DNA of 64,000 nucleotides from Burkholderia sp. GAS332. Its GTDB lineage: Bacteria > Pseudomonadota > Gammaproteobacteria > Burkholderiales > Burkholderiaceae. This document shows positions 28,054 to 36,417 of the stretch, piece by piece. Below the pieces are notes generated by a model that was not told the origin of the DNA, searched no databases, and saw only the letters and a program-made list of their open reading frames with translations. The first letter of the stretch is position 1. Each line of letters opens with the position of its first letter. The stretch covers positions 4,154,001-4,218,000 of the forward strand of contig FSRV01000002.1 in assembly GCA_900142905.1 (NCBI GenBank), written 5' to 3'. Both the position numbers and the translations under genes were made by a program.

Positions 28054-28416
28054 ATGAAGGGTAGTTCAAAAGGCGGCCTTGTCTATTCCACCGATGGCGG
28101 GCGGATGTGCCCCGAATGCAGACGGGTGCTAGCGGAATGTGTCTGCAAGACCGCTGCCAAGACACTGCCGGTAGGTGATGGCGTGGTGCGAGTGACGCGC
28201 GAGACCAAGGGGCGAGGCGGGAAGAGCGTGACGATCGTTAAAGGGTTGGCGCTCGATCCTCTTGCCTTGGCCTTGTTAGGCAAGCAGTTGCGCACGGCCT
28301 GCGGTTCTGGTGGAACGGTCAAGGATGGCGTCATTGAAGTTCAGGGTGACCATTGCGAGCGGATCATTGAAACGCTCAAGAAGTACGGCCACAGCGCGAA
28401 GCGGGCGGGGGGCTAA
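28054..28416 (+). CDS. Sui1/YciH family translation factor
   Basis: 120 residues. The C-terminal half (about 45-115) is the eIF1/Sui1 fold: VVRVTRETKGRGGKSVTIVKG, then LGKQLRTACGSGGTVKDG and IEVQGDH. The N-terminus has CPECRRVLAECVCK, four cysteines that may bind zinc. YciH-type proteins act on the small ribosomal subunit and inhibit or proof-read initiation under stress. I use ATG 28054; TTG 28039 is possible, and neither has a strong ribosome site. The tandem GATTTCC repeat just upstream might vary its expression. Confidence 0.85.
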   Translation: MKGSSKGGLVYSTDGGRMCPECRRVLAECVCKTAAKTLPVGDGVVRVTRETKGRGGKSVTIVKGLALDPLALALLGKQLRTACGSGGTVKDGVIEVQGDHCERIIETLKKYGHSAKRAGG

Positions 28417-28466
28417 TCGCTTCACTGAGCCGCGGCGCGATAAGCGTTATTGACCGCGCGCGGCCA
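28392..28466 (+). repeat. Dispersed 75-bp repeat, copy 2
   Basis: This segment covers the last codons (SAKRAGG), the TAA stop and the 3' flank of the Sui1-like gene. It aligns to 13223-13297 at the end of a LysR gene without gaps. The Sui1 gene may be the source, because its last residues are in keeping with its family, but this is not proven. Confidence 0.6.
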
Positions 28467-28513
28467 GTTTCGATCGTTCGAGGCCGGGGCGGGAAAGAGC
28501 GGGACGATGTTAC

Positions 28514-28843
28514 CTAGTCAACGATGAACAGTTTGGCGCCCGTTGTAGTCGACGAACGATGTGCCTCGGCATCGTCGGCAACCTGGTAACTCATGCCGGG
28601 CAGGAGCGTGAACTGGCGTCCATCTTGAAGTTCGGTTTGAAGGTCTCCTTCGATACAGAAAAGGATGTGGCCTTTGACGCACCAATGGTCGGCAACGTAC
28701 CCCGCCGTATACTCGACGCGCCGTACGCGAATCGGTCCAAAGTATTGAGTTCGCCAGTAAGCAACGCCGCTCTCACCTTTATGTTCGGTTTTTTGCAGCG
28801 TCTCCCAGTCGGTGACGCCGAATGGAATGTCTTTCATTTGCAT
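28514..28843 (-). CDS. DHWC-motif cupin protein
   Basis: 109 residues. The barrel contains YVADHWCVKGHILFCIEGD, the DHWC-K-G-H motif of a small cupin family in proteobacteria, and MSYQVADDAEAHRSST with the later histidine. It probably binds a metal, but no reaction is known. ATG 28843 follows AAGAGAA; the frame extends further upstream without family sequence. It lies downstream of the TetR gene on the same strand, with 213 nt between. Confidence 0.75.
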   Translation of the reverse strand: MQMKDIPFGVTDWETLQKTEHKGESGVAYWRTQYFGPIRVRRVEYTAGYVADHWCVKGHILFCIEGDLQTELQDGRQFTLLPGMSYQVADDAEAHRSSTTTGAKLFIVD

Positions 28844-29056
28844 CGTTGAGTTCTCTTGATCATCACATTGGGAATGCGCGGTGATTGCGCGTGGCCGAAG
28901 AAAGTCTTTGCATCGGATCACTCTAAAGACTTGGGGCCTCGATAGTCAGATACAGATCGCTGGACATTTGACCGCTACAGCCGATGTGTTAATGCGGAAG
29001 CGAGATACCGTCACGTGGGCCTCCACTATTCCGCTTATCGTCCACTACATCGCAGA

Positions 29057-29683
29057 TCAGCGCGCAGGCGCCGCCGCGGCTAACAAGCTGCGCAGGAACA
29101 CCATGATCATGTGTCCAATGGGCACCTCGGACAGCATCGACCGCTGCAAGGCGAGGCCTTGTGAAAGCCCCATGAAGGACGCGGCCAATACGGTTGGCGA
29201 TTCGGGCGGCACTCTGTCCAGTCTGGCGAAAATCTGCCCGATGCAATAGGCAAGGCCATCACGGTGGGCGTCCAGCAACGCCTGCGAGGCGGTTGCAAAA
29301 ACGGGGTTGCGACGCCCCTGAAGCTTGAATTCAACACCCAGCACAGACCACTCAGGCTCGGCATCAAGTGTCTGCGCCCAGATCTCCAACGCGTTCAGTA
29401 TGTCGTCCGCAGACGCAGATGGGTCACTCAGCGTCCGGGCAATGTCGGTCATTTGCGTCTTTGACCGCTCTCGCATCAGTTCCACAAACAGATCTTCTTT
29501 GCTCGCGAAGTTCGAATAGAAAGCACCCTGCGTATAACCTGCCTCGGCCGCAATATCCCTGAGAGAGGTGGCGCCGAAACCTCTCTCGACAAATAGCCGC
29601 TTCGCCGCAGCAAGCAAATGTGCCCGGGTCTGCAGTCGACTTTCTTCGCGGCTCAGCCGCGGGAGTTTGGTCACGGTGTTCAT
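29057..29683 (-). CDS. TetR family transcriptional regulator
   Basis: 208 residues. The DNA-binding domain reads HLLAAAKRLFVERGFGATSL and IAAEAGYTQGAFYSNFASKEDL, typical of TetR proteins that control efflux or aromatic metabolism. The ligand domain is full length. The gene's upstream region has an inverted repeat (29697-29722), which suggests autoregulation. No divergent enzyme gene is adjacent, so its target lies elsewhere or has been lost; the next plus-strand gene is an H-NS-like gene. Confidence 0.8.
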   Translation of the reverse strand: MNTVTKLPRLSREESRLQTRAHLLAAAKRLFVERGFGATSLRDIAAEAGYTQGAFYSNFASKEDLFVELMRERSKTQMTDIARTLSDPSASADDILNALEIWAQTLDAEPEWSVLGVEFKLQGRRNPVFATASQALLDAHRDGLAYCIGQIFARLDRVPPESPTVLAASFMGLSQGLALQRSMLSEVPIGHMIMVFLRSLLAAAAPAR

Positions 29684-29696
29684 AGCCGGAAGAATA

Positions 29697-29722
29697 TCAG
29701 TTGATATTTGAAATTCAACTGA
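29697..29722. promoter_or_regulatory. Candidate TetR operator
   Basis: TCAGTTGA (29697-29704) and TCAACTGA (29715-29722) form a perfect inverted repeat with a 10-nt spacer, 14 nt upstream of the TetR start codon. The sequence TTGATATTTGAAA is also repeated directly at 29701-29713 and 29753-29765, so two binding events 52 nt apart are possible. Confidence 0.55.
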
Positions 29723-29899
29723 CTATTATTACGATTGCATTTCATATCTCACTTGATATTTGAAAGTGCAGGGCGTGGGCTGTGCCTCCGAGCGTTCTTA
29801 CGGAACAGGATGAGGGCGTGCCTGCGAAGTCAGCGCGGGAGCCAACCGCTAAGACCGGGAGCGATGTAACAACCTGGTCATGTACTACGGAAAGCGAAC

Positions 29900-30211
29900 A
29901 TGAGCAGCAGGGTAAAGATGTTGAAGCAGCAACTCGCGCAACTCGATGAGCGGCTATTAGTCGCGTGGCAGCAGGAGCAGAAAGCGGCTATCGAACACGT
30001 CCGCCAGGTGATGAACTTCTTCAACCTTGTGCCTAACCAGTTACGCGTCGACCGGCGAGGCACATACAACACCAGACCGATCTCGATGAAGTATCAGGAC
30101 CCCGTCACCGGTGCAACCTGGAGCGGCCGTGGACGCGCGCCGTCCTGGATCCGGAACCGAAGCTACAACGATTTTCTGGTTAAGCAGTCCGATGACGACG
30201 GATTGGACTAG
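29900..30211 (+). CDS. H-NS family DNA-binding protein
   Basis: 103 residues. The N-terminal half is a coiled-coil-like helix (LKQQLAQLDERLLVAWQQEQ), and the C-terminus KYQDPVTGATWSGRGRAPSW is the H-NS DNA-binding motif (T-W-S-G-R-G-R-x-P-x-W). Such small H-NS-like proteins bind A/T-rich DNA and silence acquired genes; several copies occur in Burkholderiaceae. GGAAAG precedes the ATG. Its presence in an accessory region fits a role in silencing. Confidence 0.9.
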   Translation: MSSRVKMLKQQLAQLDERLLVAWQQEQKAAIEHVRQVMNFFNLVPNQLRVDRRGTYNTRPISMKYQDPVTGATWSGRGRAPSWIRNRSYNDFLVKQSDDDGLD

Positions 30212-30255
30212 GGTCTGTTGACAATCGCCCTGAATGAGAAGATGCCGGTCCGGTA

Positions 30256-30570
30256 TCACTTGCACCAGGTCTCCGCCCAATCGGTTAGCGGCCGTAGCGC
30301 TATCCGTAACGCCACCCCTGCCTCGGTCAGACAGTATCCCTGCCCCGCGTGATCGATGAGCCCCGCCTCCCGCAATTCCTTGAGCCGGGTATTGAGCAAG
30401 CTGGGATTGGTGTCGGCCGCTTCCAGCAGAGCGCGAAACGTCAGCGGCTCGCCCCGCAATTCCCAGAGGATGCGCAACGCCGCCCGTCGCCCCAACAAGT
30501 CGAGGGCGACCATGATCGGGCGGCCCGTCGTCGACCCGCGCACCGGCTTTCCAACTTTCGGAATCTTCAT
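30256..30570 (-). CDS. HxlR-like winged-helix regulator
   Basis: 104 residues with a winged helix: ALDLLGRRAALRILWELRGE, then FRALLEAADTNPSLLNTRLK, then LREAGLIDHAGQGYCLTEAG. This is the HxlR pattern, although the usual N-terminal cysteine is lacking. It is divergent from the carboxymuconolactone decarboxylase-like gene, with 63 nt between, and probably controls it. Confidence 0.75.
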   Translation of the reverse strand: MKIPKVGKPVRGSTTGRPIMVALDLLGRRAALRILWELRGEPLTFRALLEAADTNPSLLNTRLKELREAGLIDHAGQGYCLTEAGVALRIALRPLTDWAETWCK

Positions 30571-30602
30571 GCTTTACTTTTCATAGCGTTGTGACTAGGA
30601 TT

Positions 30603-30621
30603 TGCTATTGAAAATATAGCA
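30603..30621. promoter_or_regulatory. Candidate HxlR operator
   Basis: TGCTAT (30603-30608) and ATAGCA (30616-30621) form a perfect inverted repeat with a 7-nt A/T-rich spacer in the promoter between the HxlR-like gene and the CMD-like gene. It ends 12 nt before the CMD start, a good place for repression. Confidence 0.45.
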
Positions 30622-30633
30622 CGAGGATGTGAC

Positions 30634-31203
30634 ATGCCCACCCGTATTGCACCCGCTCTGCCGCCGTTCCCGCCAGCCATCCAGGAGACCCTGGAGAAGA
30701 TCATGCCGCCAGGCGTGCCGCCGCTTAGCCTCTTCACGACGATGGCTCGCGACGAGCGCTTGTTTGGCAAATTCTTTGCCGCTAGCTTGCTGGACCGTGG
30801 CCACCTGACACTGCGGCAACGCGAGTTGATCATCAATCGAACCACCGCGCTGTGTAGATCCGAGTACGAGTGGGGTGTACACATAGCCTTCTTTGGCGCA
30901 CGCGCCGGTTTCTCGGCTGAGCAGATCGAGGCGCTGGTACACGGCATGCCTCAAGACGCATGTTGGTCGGTCGAAGACTCAGCCGTCTTGCAAATGTGTG
31001 ACGCACTGCATCGCGACTGCAATGTCGACGACGACTCATGGCAGGCGCTGCGCGTCCATGTCGGTGAGGAGGCGATGATTGAAATGCTGATGCTGGCCGG
31101 CTTCTATCGAACCGTGAGCTATCTCACCAATGCTCTGCAATTGCCGCTCGAGTCTTACGCGATGCGCTTTCCTGTCCGTACAGCAACCCGAGAGCCGCAA
31201 TGA
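30634..31203 (+). CDS. Carboxymuconolactone decarboxylase family protein
   Basis: 189 residues of the AhpD/CMD fold. The core reads LTLRQRELIINRTTALCRSEYEWGVHIAF, with E, C and H at the positions of the AhpD-like proton relay; only one cysteine of the C-x-x-C pair is present. Members include decarboxylases and peroxidase-linked proteins. The divergent HxlR-like gene probably regulates it. ACGAGGAT precedes the ATG. Confidence 0.8.
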   Translation: MPTRIAPALPPFPPAIQETLEKIMPPGVPPLSLFTTMARDERLFGKFFAASLLDRGHLTLRQRELIINRTTALCRSEYEWGVHIAFFGARAGFSAEQIEALVHGMPQDACWSVEDSAVLQMCDALHRDCNVDDDSWQALRVHVGEEAMIEMLMLAGFYRTVSYLTNALQLPLESYAMRFPVRTATREPQ

Positions 31204-31308
31204 TCTGTGCGCCGAGCGGCAAGAGCACGCGGTACCTCAGGCGCGCTCGCAGGTTTTGAAAGCAGGGGCGAGGTCTTTAACAGCATCCATAACGGAAGGA
31301 GCGTTTCG

Positions 31309-31623
31309 ATGATTACCGTCATCACGTCGTTTAAGTTGTCAAAGCCGATTACACGCGAAGCGGCACGGAGCCTTTTTCTGAGCAAGGCCCCGAGATATAG
31401 GGGCGTAGCCGGGCTTCTCCGTAAGTGTTATGTCCTGTCGCAAGACGGGAGCACAGCCGGCGGAGTCTATCTCTGGAACTCCCGCGCCGAAGCTGAGGCG
31501 ATGTACACCGAGAGCTGGAGGGCAATTGCGCGGGAGACGTATGGAGCAGATCCCTCGGTCACGTACTTTGAGAGTCCCGTCGTGGTCGATAACGTTACCA
31601 ACGAAATCCTCTCTGATGAGTAG
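31309..31623 (+). CDS. YdhR-like putative monooxygenase
   Basis: 104 residues with a ferredoxin-like fold of the ABM/YdhR type: MITVITSFKLSKPITREAAR at the start, then YRGVAGLLRKCYVLSQDG and AGGVYLWNSRAEAEAMYTE, which match YdhR-like proteins. The role is unknown, perhaps quinone or aromatic oxidation. GGAAGGA lies eight bases before ATG 31309. It is 105 nt after the CMD-like gene and may be read with it. Confidence 0.7.
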   Translation: MITVITSFKLSKPITREAARSLFLSKAPRYRGVAGLLRKCYVLSQDGSTAGGVYLWNSRAEAEAMYTESWRAIARETYGADPSVTYFESPVVVDNVTNEILSDE

Positions 31624-31747
31624 TTTGGATCTTTACGTTCTGATGCTCTCAACAGCAACGCAAACGCATGCCTTCGCGTGAATAAATTTTTGTCCGCTAT
31701 GCTGCGGAAACCCTTCGTTATCTGAACCAAAAGCCGGGAGCCTTTTA

Positions 31748-32404
31748 ATGGCAGGTGGACACGTCAAAGCCATCATGTTCGACTTCGATCTGACGTTGGC
31801 TGACTCGTCTAACGGAATCGTGGAATGTACACGGTACGCATTGCGAGCGATGGGACTTGCGGAGGTCGAGAGCGGGCGGATCCACTCCGTTATTGGCCTG
31901 CCGCTACAGGGAATGTTTCAAACGTTGACCGGAAACGGAGAGACAGAACGCGCTGACGAATTCGCACGTCTGTTTGTCGAGCGGGCCGATGATGTCATGG
32001 TGCCATCGACTCAGATATATCCGGAGGTTCCTGATCTATTTGCACGGCTGCGGGGCCAGGGCATCAATGTGGCGATTGTGTCGAGTAAGTTCCGCTACCG
32101 CATCGAGTCGATCCTGGACGTCGCCCGGTTGCGCCCGTTGGTGGATGTGATCGTCGGTGGCGAGGACGTGCAGCGCCACAAACCACACCCTGACGCGATT
32201 GTGCTGGCGTTGACGCATCTGCGCGTGCCAGCCGCTTCAGCGATGTATGTCGGTGATCATCCTGTTGATGCCGACGCGGCGCGGGCTGCTGGTGTGAGTT
32301 TTGTTGGCGTATTGAGTGGCACGATGTCGGGCGAACAGTGGTCCGCCCGGGGCGAGCGTTGCGTCAAGGAGCATATCGGAGAGCTGGCCCAGTTGGTACG
32401 CTGA
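31748..32404 (+). CDS. HAD family phosphatase
   Basis: 218 residues. HAD motifs in order: MFDFDLTLADS (motif I, nucleophile Asp and acid Asp), VAIVSSK (II), the Lys in RHKPHPDA (III) and YVGDHPVDADAA (IV). The cap is helical (about 17-85), so it belongs to the phosphoglycolate phosphatase / beta-phosphoglucomutase subgroup. The substrate is not shown by context. GGGAGC precedes the ATG. Confidence 0.85.
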   Translation: MAGGHVKAIMFDFDLTLADSSNGIVECTRYALRAMGLAEVESGRIHSVIGLPLQGMFQTLTGNGETERADEFARLFVERADDVMVPSTQIYPEVPDLFARLRGQGINVAIVSSKFRYRIESILDVARLRPLVDVIVGGEDVQRHKPHPDAIVLALTHLRVPAASAMYVGDHPVDADAARAAGVSFVGVLSGTMSGEQWSARGERCVKEHIGELAQLVR

Positions 32405-32499
32405 TCAGAAGGCGCAGGGGTTTCAATCGCTGATGGCCGTTGGCCGTGACGCAGTCCTGAAGATCTGGCCTAGCCTCCCGAATCCGCTCGATGGAAGGG

Positions 32500-32874
32500 T
32501 TAGGCCTCGGGTTGGTGGCAAACCACTTCGATGTTGTGCCCGTCCGGACCAATGACAAAAGCTGCATAGTAGTTCGCGTGGTAGTGCGGGCGCGCACCAG
32601 GCGCACCATTGTCTTTGCCACCGGCCTCAAGAGCCGCGCGATAGAAAGCGTCGACTTGCTCGCGATTCTCGGCCGTGAACGCCAAGTGAAGATGCGCCGG
32701 TTTCTCCTCGGTTTGGTACAGGCACAATGAAGCCTTACCCTGTGGGCTAAGCTCGACACCGTACGTCGGCGTCCCCTCCGAGACAACGGCTACGCCGAGC
32801 GGTTCGAGTGCCTTGACGAAGAACGCTTTGCTCGCTGCATAGTCGCTGACTCCGAATTTAACGTGGTCGAACAT
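32500..32874 (-). CDS. VOC family protein (glyoxalase-like)
   Basis: 124 residues with the two beta-alpha-beta-beta-beta modules of the vicinal oxygen chelate fold: FDHVKFGVSDYAASKAFF at the start, HLHLAFTAENREQVDAFYRA in the middle and AFVIGPDGHNIEVVCH at the end. His, Glu and His are in the usual places for metal binding. The specific activity is unknown. It converges on the HAD phosphatase gene. Confidence 0.8.
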   Translation of the reverse strand: MFDHVKFGVSDYAASKAFFVKALEPLGVAVVSEGTPTYGVELSPQGKASLCLYQTEEKPAHLHLAFTAENREQVDAFYRAALEAGGKDNGAPGARPHYHANYYAAFVIGPDGHNIEVVCHQPEA

Positions 32875-32969
32875 GCGTTCTCCTGTCTGTGGGCTTGCGC
32901 GAGGCCTAACGTGGTTTAGAGATCACCGCGATGTTGCCACACGCAGCCACAAGTCGTCACCGGTGGTAG

Positions 32970-33029
32970 TCGGGGTATGACATCCGCACGGTGCGGGCGT
33001 TGCTCGGGCATGCAGGTCCGAGGAAATGC
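32970..33029 (+). pseudogene. Tyrosine recombinase (integrase) relic
   Basis: These codons read SGYDIRTVRALLGHAG, the box-II region of integron- and phage-type tyrosine recombinases (usual form GYDIRTVQELLGH). A TAG stop lies just upstream in frame and a TGA just after, so only a short fragment remains. The C-terminal tyrosine is absent. It marks an old integration event next to the accessory genes at 32-34 kb. Confidence 0.45.
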
Positions 33030-33073
33030 TGAAAGGGCGTCAAGACTAAAACCGCAACCCGAGTTGCATGTTC

Positions 33074-33298
33074 TCACCCCGACTCGCAAAGATTGTAGGC
33101 CCCGACGATGATTGCGCTGACCGCACTCAGGGCTTGCGCTTCGGCGAGAGCCGAGGGGGTACCGAAACGGTTCGAATAGTACCTCGCCAGCTCATCGGTG
33201 CTGTTACGAATTAACACAGGATGCCGTGCCACGAAGCGCGGTTCGTCCACATCCTTTGCAGGGTCGTCGTTGTTTTCGTCCTGGCCTCCCGGACTCAC
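33074..33298 (-). CDS. Hypothetical protein, 5' end uncertain
   Basis: From GTG 33298 the product is 74 residues (start SPGGQDENNDDPAKDVDEPR, end SAVSAIIVGAYNLCESG). I do not recognise it. In the same frame the open sequence continues upstream to 33400 and reads sensibly (SLPDIGWANLAVQWLWKAKE), overlapping the end of the membrane protein gene, but no ATG, GTG or TTG occurs there. Either a CTG start near 33385 is used, or the gene has lost its 5' end by a mutation. It lies downstream of the membrane gene on the same strand. Confidence 0.4.
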   Translation of the reverse strand: MSPGGQDENNDDPAKDVDEPRFVARHPVLIRNSTDELARYYSNRFGTPSALAEAQALSAVSAIIVGAYNLCESG

Positions 33299-33353
33299 GT
33301 CGAGTTCCTTGGCCTTCCATAACCATTGGACAGCGAGATTCGCCCAGCCAATG

Positions 33354-33866
33354 TCAGGGAGACTTCCGGCGGAAATGGCGACCAGCTGCGAACCAGTACG
33401 TCAGGCCTGCGACGGCACCCGCCACTGCGAATACGTTTGCGATCGAATGGAATTTCTGCCAAAACGTCGGGGTCGCTGGAGGGTTCGGGGGATCTGTGTA
33501 CCACGTCCAACCAGATGTAGCCGAGATTACGGGAGCGACAGCGAGAAGCGCTAAACCACATCCCATAAAGACATAAAAGAAAGGGTTTCGAATGCGGTAT
33601 CGGGAAGCCAGGAGGTTAAGCAGAACGCACGGCAGAGCGGAAAAGAACGCAGCGGGTAACCAAATGACGACGATGAGGCCGCAGTCTGAAAGAAGAACTA
33701 AAAGTGTTTGCCAGAGCGGGTATAGCAGTCCACCCGAAGTTCGCTGCTCGATTACATGCGGAAACCGTGAGGCGATGATATAGGTAGTCGCGGCCGTCAC
33801 ACTGAGCAAAAAGGCCACCGTGGCGCGCACGGCCGATGGATGCGGAGGTGCGCTGTCTTGGTTCAT
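33354..33866 (-). CDS. Hypothetical membrane protein
   Basis: 170 residues from ATG 33866, with four predicted helices (ATVAFLLSVTAATTYIIA, TLLVLLSDCGLIVVIWL, FFYVFMGCGLALLAVAPV, and FAVAGAVAGLTYWFAAG). I do not know the family. ATG 33887 is another possible start, and neither has a good ribosome site. It may be translated with the following hypothetical gene, whose reading frame overlaps its end. Confidence 0.55.
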   Translation of the reverse strand: MNQDSAPPHPSAVRATVAFLLSVTAATTYIIASRFPHVIEQRTSGGLLYPLWQTLLVLLSDCGLIVVIWLPAAFFSALPCVLLNLLASRYRIRNPFFYVFMGCGLALLAVAPVISATSGWTWYTDPPNPPATPTFWQKFHSIANVFAVAGAVAGLTYWFAAGRHFRRKSP

Positions 33867-34056
33867 CGCGGCTGATAGGTCGATCATGGCTAAGATGATA
33901 AATCGAATAACGGCCTCAGTGCGGCCGCGATCGGTCGTTCGACTCCTCCCGTCAAATCCGCGACAATTGCGATACATGCCCGGTTCGCCGGGTGCGATCA
34001 ACAGGCGTTTTCAGAAGATCGGTCTCCGCTAACTCCTAACGAAGAGTGAGTGAAAA

Positions 34057-34776
34057 ATGGCGTGTTCGACGACGTCAAGCCATGCTGACCAGTTCATCGC
34101 CCCGCGACTCGTGATTGTCGAAGGCATCATGGGCTCCGGTAAGTCGACCACGATGCGCTTCATTGCGAAACGCTTACAAGAGACCGGAACCGAAGCGCAA
34201 CCTGTACATGAACGGACAGACCCACATCCGGTCCGAGCAACAGACGAACTCGAGCATTGGTTTGAACCTTGGCGGGACGCGACTGCCGCCCAACTGGCAC
34301 AGCGTGCTCTTGCGCGATGGACCGCGTTCGTCGAGTCTATGCGGACGGGTGTCGCAGTCGTCGTGATGGACGGTCAACTCTTTCATGGCGATCTGACGCA
34401 TCTGCTTCTTATGGAGGCGGAACCTGCACTGATCTCCAACTATGTGCAGGCGGTGGCCGCAGCCATTGCGCCACTCGATCCTTTTGTCCTGTACTTTTGG
34501 CAGGAAGACGTCGACAAAGCCATCCGCACCGTATGCGCAGAACGCGGCGACGAGTGGGTGGCTTACCAGGTCAACTGGAAGCTTGCGGCACCGTACTGCG
34601 TTCGCAGGGGTTTCGCGGGTCTGGATGGTCTGATTGCCCTCTATCGCGACTACCGCCGCATGACCGATCATTTGTTCGAGCAACTTCCCATCGCCAAGCT
34701 GGCGATCGAAAACTCGGAAAGGGACTGGCCTGCGTATGAGAAGCGCATCCTGCGAGCCCTGCGGCTGCCCGGATAA
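34057..34776 (+). CDS. P-loop kinase-like protein
   Basis: 239 residues. A Walker A motif reads IVEGIMGSGKSTTMRF (about 20-35), as in thymidylate kinase and deoxynucleoside kinases, followed by VVVMDGQLFHGDL, which is the D-x-x-x-F region of such enzymes. The C-terminus is helical and ends with YEKRILRALRLPG. A nucleoside or small-molecule kinase is likely, but no specific function can be given. GAAGAGTGAG precedes the ATG. Confidence 0.65.
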   Translation: MACSTTSSHADQFIAPRLVIVEGIMGSGKSTTMRFIAKRLQETGTEAQPVHERTDPHPVRATDELEHWFEPWRDATAAQLAQRALARWTAFVESMRTGVAVVVMDGQLFHGDLTHLLLMEAEPALISNYVQAVAAAIAPLDPFVLYFWQEDVDKAIRTVCAERGDEWVAYQVNWKLAAPYCVRRGFAGLDGLIALYRDYRRMTDHLFEQLPIAKLAIENSERDWPAYEKRILRALRLPG

Positions 34777-34884
34777 TGCCAAAAGTCGACTGATCGAGTC
34801 TTTGCAAGCGGTTTGGTGGAGGCGGAGCGACCGCCTACTTTGAGCAAAGTGACGAAAGAATAACTGGGGAAAGGGAGCCTTCGT

Positions 34885-36417
34885 ATGGATTGGAAGCTAG
34901 CGCAATCGGTTGCTGACAATTTCGTTGCGCAATGGACATTGAACGACGGGCCTGGCGGCGGCGTGATGTTGTTCGATGAAAAATCGATATTCGTCCAAGC
35001 TTTTGGCGGCCTTGCGAACCTCGAATTCCGCATCCCATTCACTGCTCAAAGCGTCGTGAGACTGGCGTCGGTCACAAAACACATTACTTCGGGCCTCGCG
35101 CTGAAATGTGTCGATCAGGGCCTCCTGAATCTGGATGAAGGTCTGAGCGTCTACCTTCCACAACTCCGCGGAAAACAGCGGAATGTGTCCATACGCGGGG
35201 CGTTGGATATGACCGGCGGTCTGCCAGATATGATCGACTCCGCCTGGATGCTTGGTGTCCCGCGCACGGCATTGCTCGATAGCAAGCGTGTACTTGCATT
35301 TCTTGCGGCGATCGAAGAGTTGAACTTCAACCCACGCGATGAATTCTCGTACTCGAATGCAGGCTATCGGCTGGTTGAGGCCGCTATTGAGGCGCGAGGC
35401 ATCTCACTCGAAACGGGGATTAACGAGCGCTTCTTCAACGAGCTTGGCGTGCACGCAGCGCTGCCCCGCGATCAGACCGATGTCGTGTCTGGTCTAGCAC
35501 CGGGCTACTGGCAGAGTCCAAATGGCTGGCGTCACGGCGTATCGGGTATGCCGTACTGCGGGGCCGACGGACTTGCAGCAAGCACAGAACAGTTTGTGGG
35601 CTGGTTGCAGGCGCTACTTGCCGGTCGTGGTCCTGCTCGCGGTCTACTGAATCGGTTGGCAGTCTCTGCGACACTGTCCAATGGTCGTGAGACAGGCGTC
35701 GGGTTGGGTCTCGCGAATAGCCACATAGCCGGACATACTTTCCACGGGTTTGTGGGCGGCCTACCGGGTTATCGATCGGCATTCCTGCTGGCGCCGTCAA
35801 TCAAGCTGGGTATGCTGGCGGTCGCGAATCGGGAAGATGCCGACGTTGGAGGTGCGATCGCTTCAGTATTCTCAGCGTTGTTGGGCGGGCAACCGGTCAA
35901 ACCGACGCCAGGCGACGCGTTGCCGGACGGCATGTTCACAACCGCGGACGGACCTGACTGGCTGGAGATCAATCGGGGATACGCGACGTTCCTCGGAGCC
36001 CAGAGTTTTCTGCATCCGATCGGCGATGGACTATTCGATAGCAAGGCGTTCTATTTGCCGATGACGCTGCGGCAAAGCGGCGACGATATCGTCGGCGAGG
36101 TGGGACATCGATTCAGGCGCTTCCGGCGGATTTTGTCCGGCGTGACGCCTAATCCGAACTGGGCGGGTGAGTGGCGTCTTCGAGCGCTGGGCGGGCTCAT
36201 CAGAATCGACGTCGACGGCAACCAGGCGCGAATTGCGATCGGCGCGGGTCCGGCAACCGACGTGGTGACGCTCACACCACTTGATGAGCGCCGAGCGCTT
36301 TTCGAACGAACTGAAGGTCCTCGACGACAGCGCGTATGTCTGAATTTCAGCAGCGATGGACGGTCAGTATTGCTCGCTACGCAACGTAGTCGAGTGCTGT
36401 TGTTCCAGCGTTGCTAG
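34885..36417 (+). CDS. D-aminopeptidase-like serine hydrolase
   Basis: 510 residues, near the 520 of Ochrobactrum D-aminopeptidase (DAP). The penicillin-recognising domain has Ser62-Val-Thr-Lys65 (SVTK) and Tyr156-Ser-Asn158, at almost the same numbers as in DAP, and HGFVGG in the third-box position. The C-terminal about 170 residues are beta-rich, like the two barrel domains that give DAP its exopeptidase specificity. It probably removes N-terminal D-amino acids from peptides. There is no signal peptide, so it is cytosolic. GGGAGCC precedes the ATG. Confidence 0.8.
   Translation: MDWKLAQSVADNFVAQWTLNDGPGGGVMLFDEKSIFVQAFGGLANLEFRIPFTAQSVVRLASVTKHITSGLALKCVDQGLLNLDEGLSVYLPQLRGKQRNVSIRGALDMTGGLPDMIDSAWMLGVPRTALLDSKRVLAFLAAIEELNFNPRDEFSYSNAGYRLVEAAIEARGISLETGINERFFNELGVHAALPRDQTDVVSGLAPGYWQSPNGWRHGVSGMPYCGADGLAASTEQFVGWLQALLAGRGPARGLLNRLAVSATLSNGRETGVGLGLANSHIAGHTFHGFVGGLPGYRSAFLLAPSIKLGMLAVANREDADVGGAIASVFSALLGGQPVKPTPGDALPDGMFTTADGPDWLEINRGYATFLGAQSFLHPIGDGLFDSKAFYLPMTLRQSGDDIVGEVGHRFRRFRRILSGVTPNPNWAGEWRLRALGGLIRIDVDGNQARIAIGAGPATDVVTLTPLDERRALFERTEGPRRQRVCLNFSSDGRSVLLATQRSRVLLFQRC

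Noticed and set aside
29766..29899. Group II intron or reverse transcriptase remnant before the H-NS-like gene
   Set aside because: A few words of the sequence resemble such leaders, but no domain V hairpin or protein remnant can be shown.
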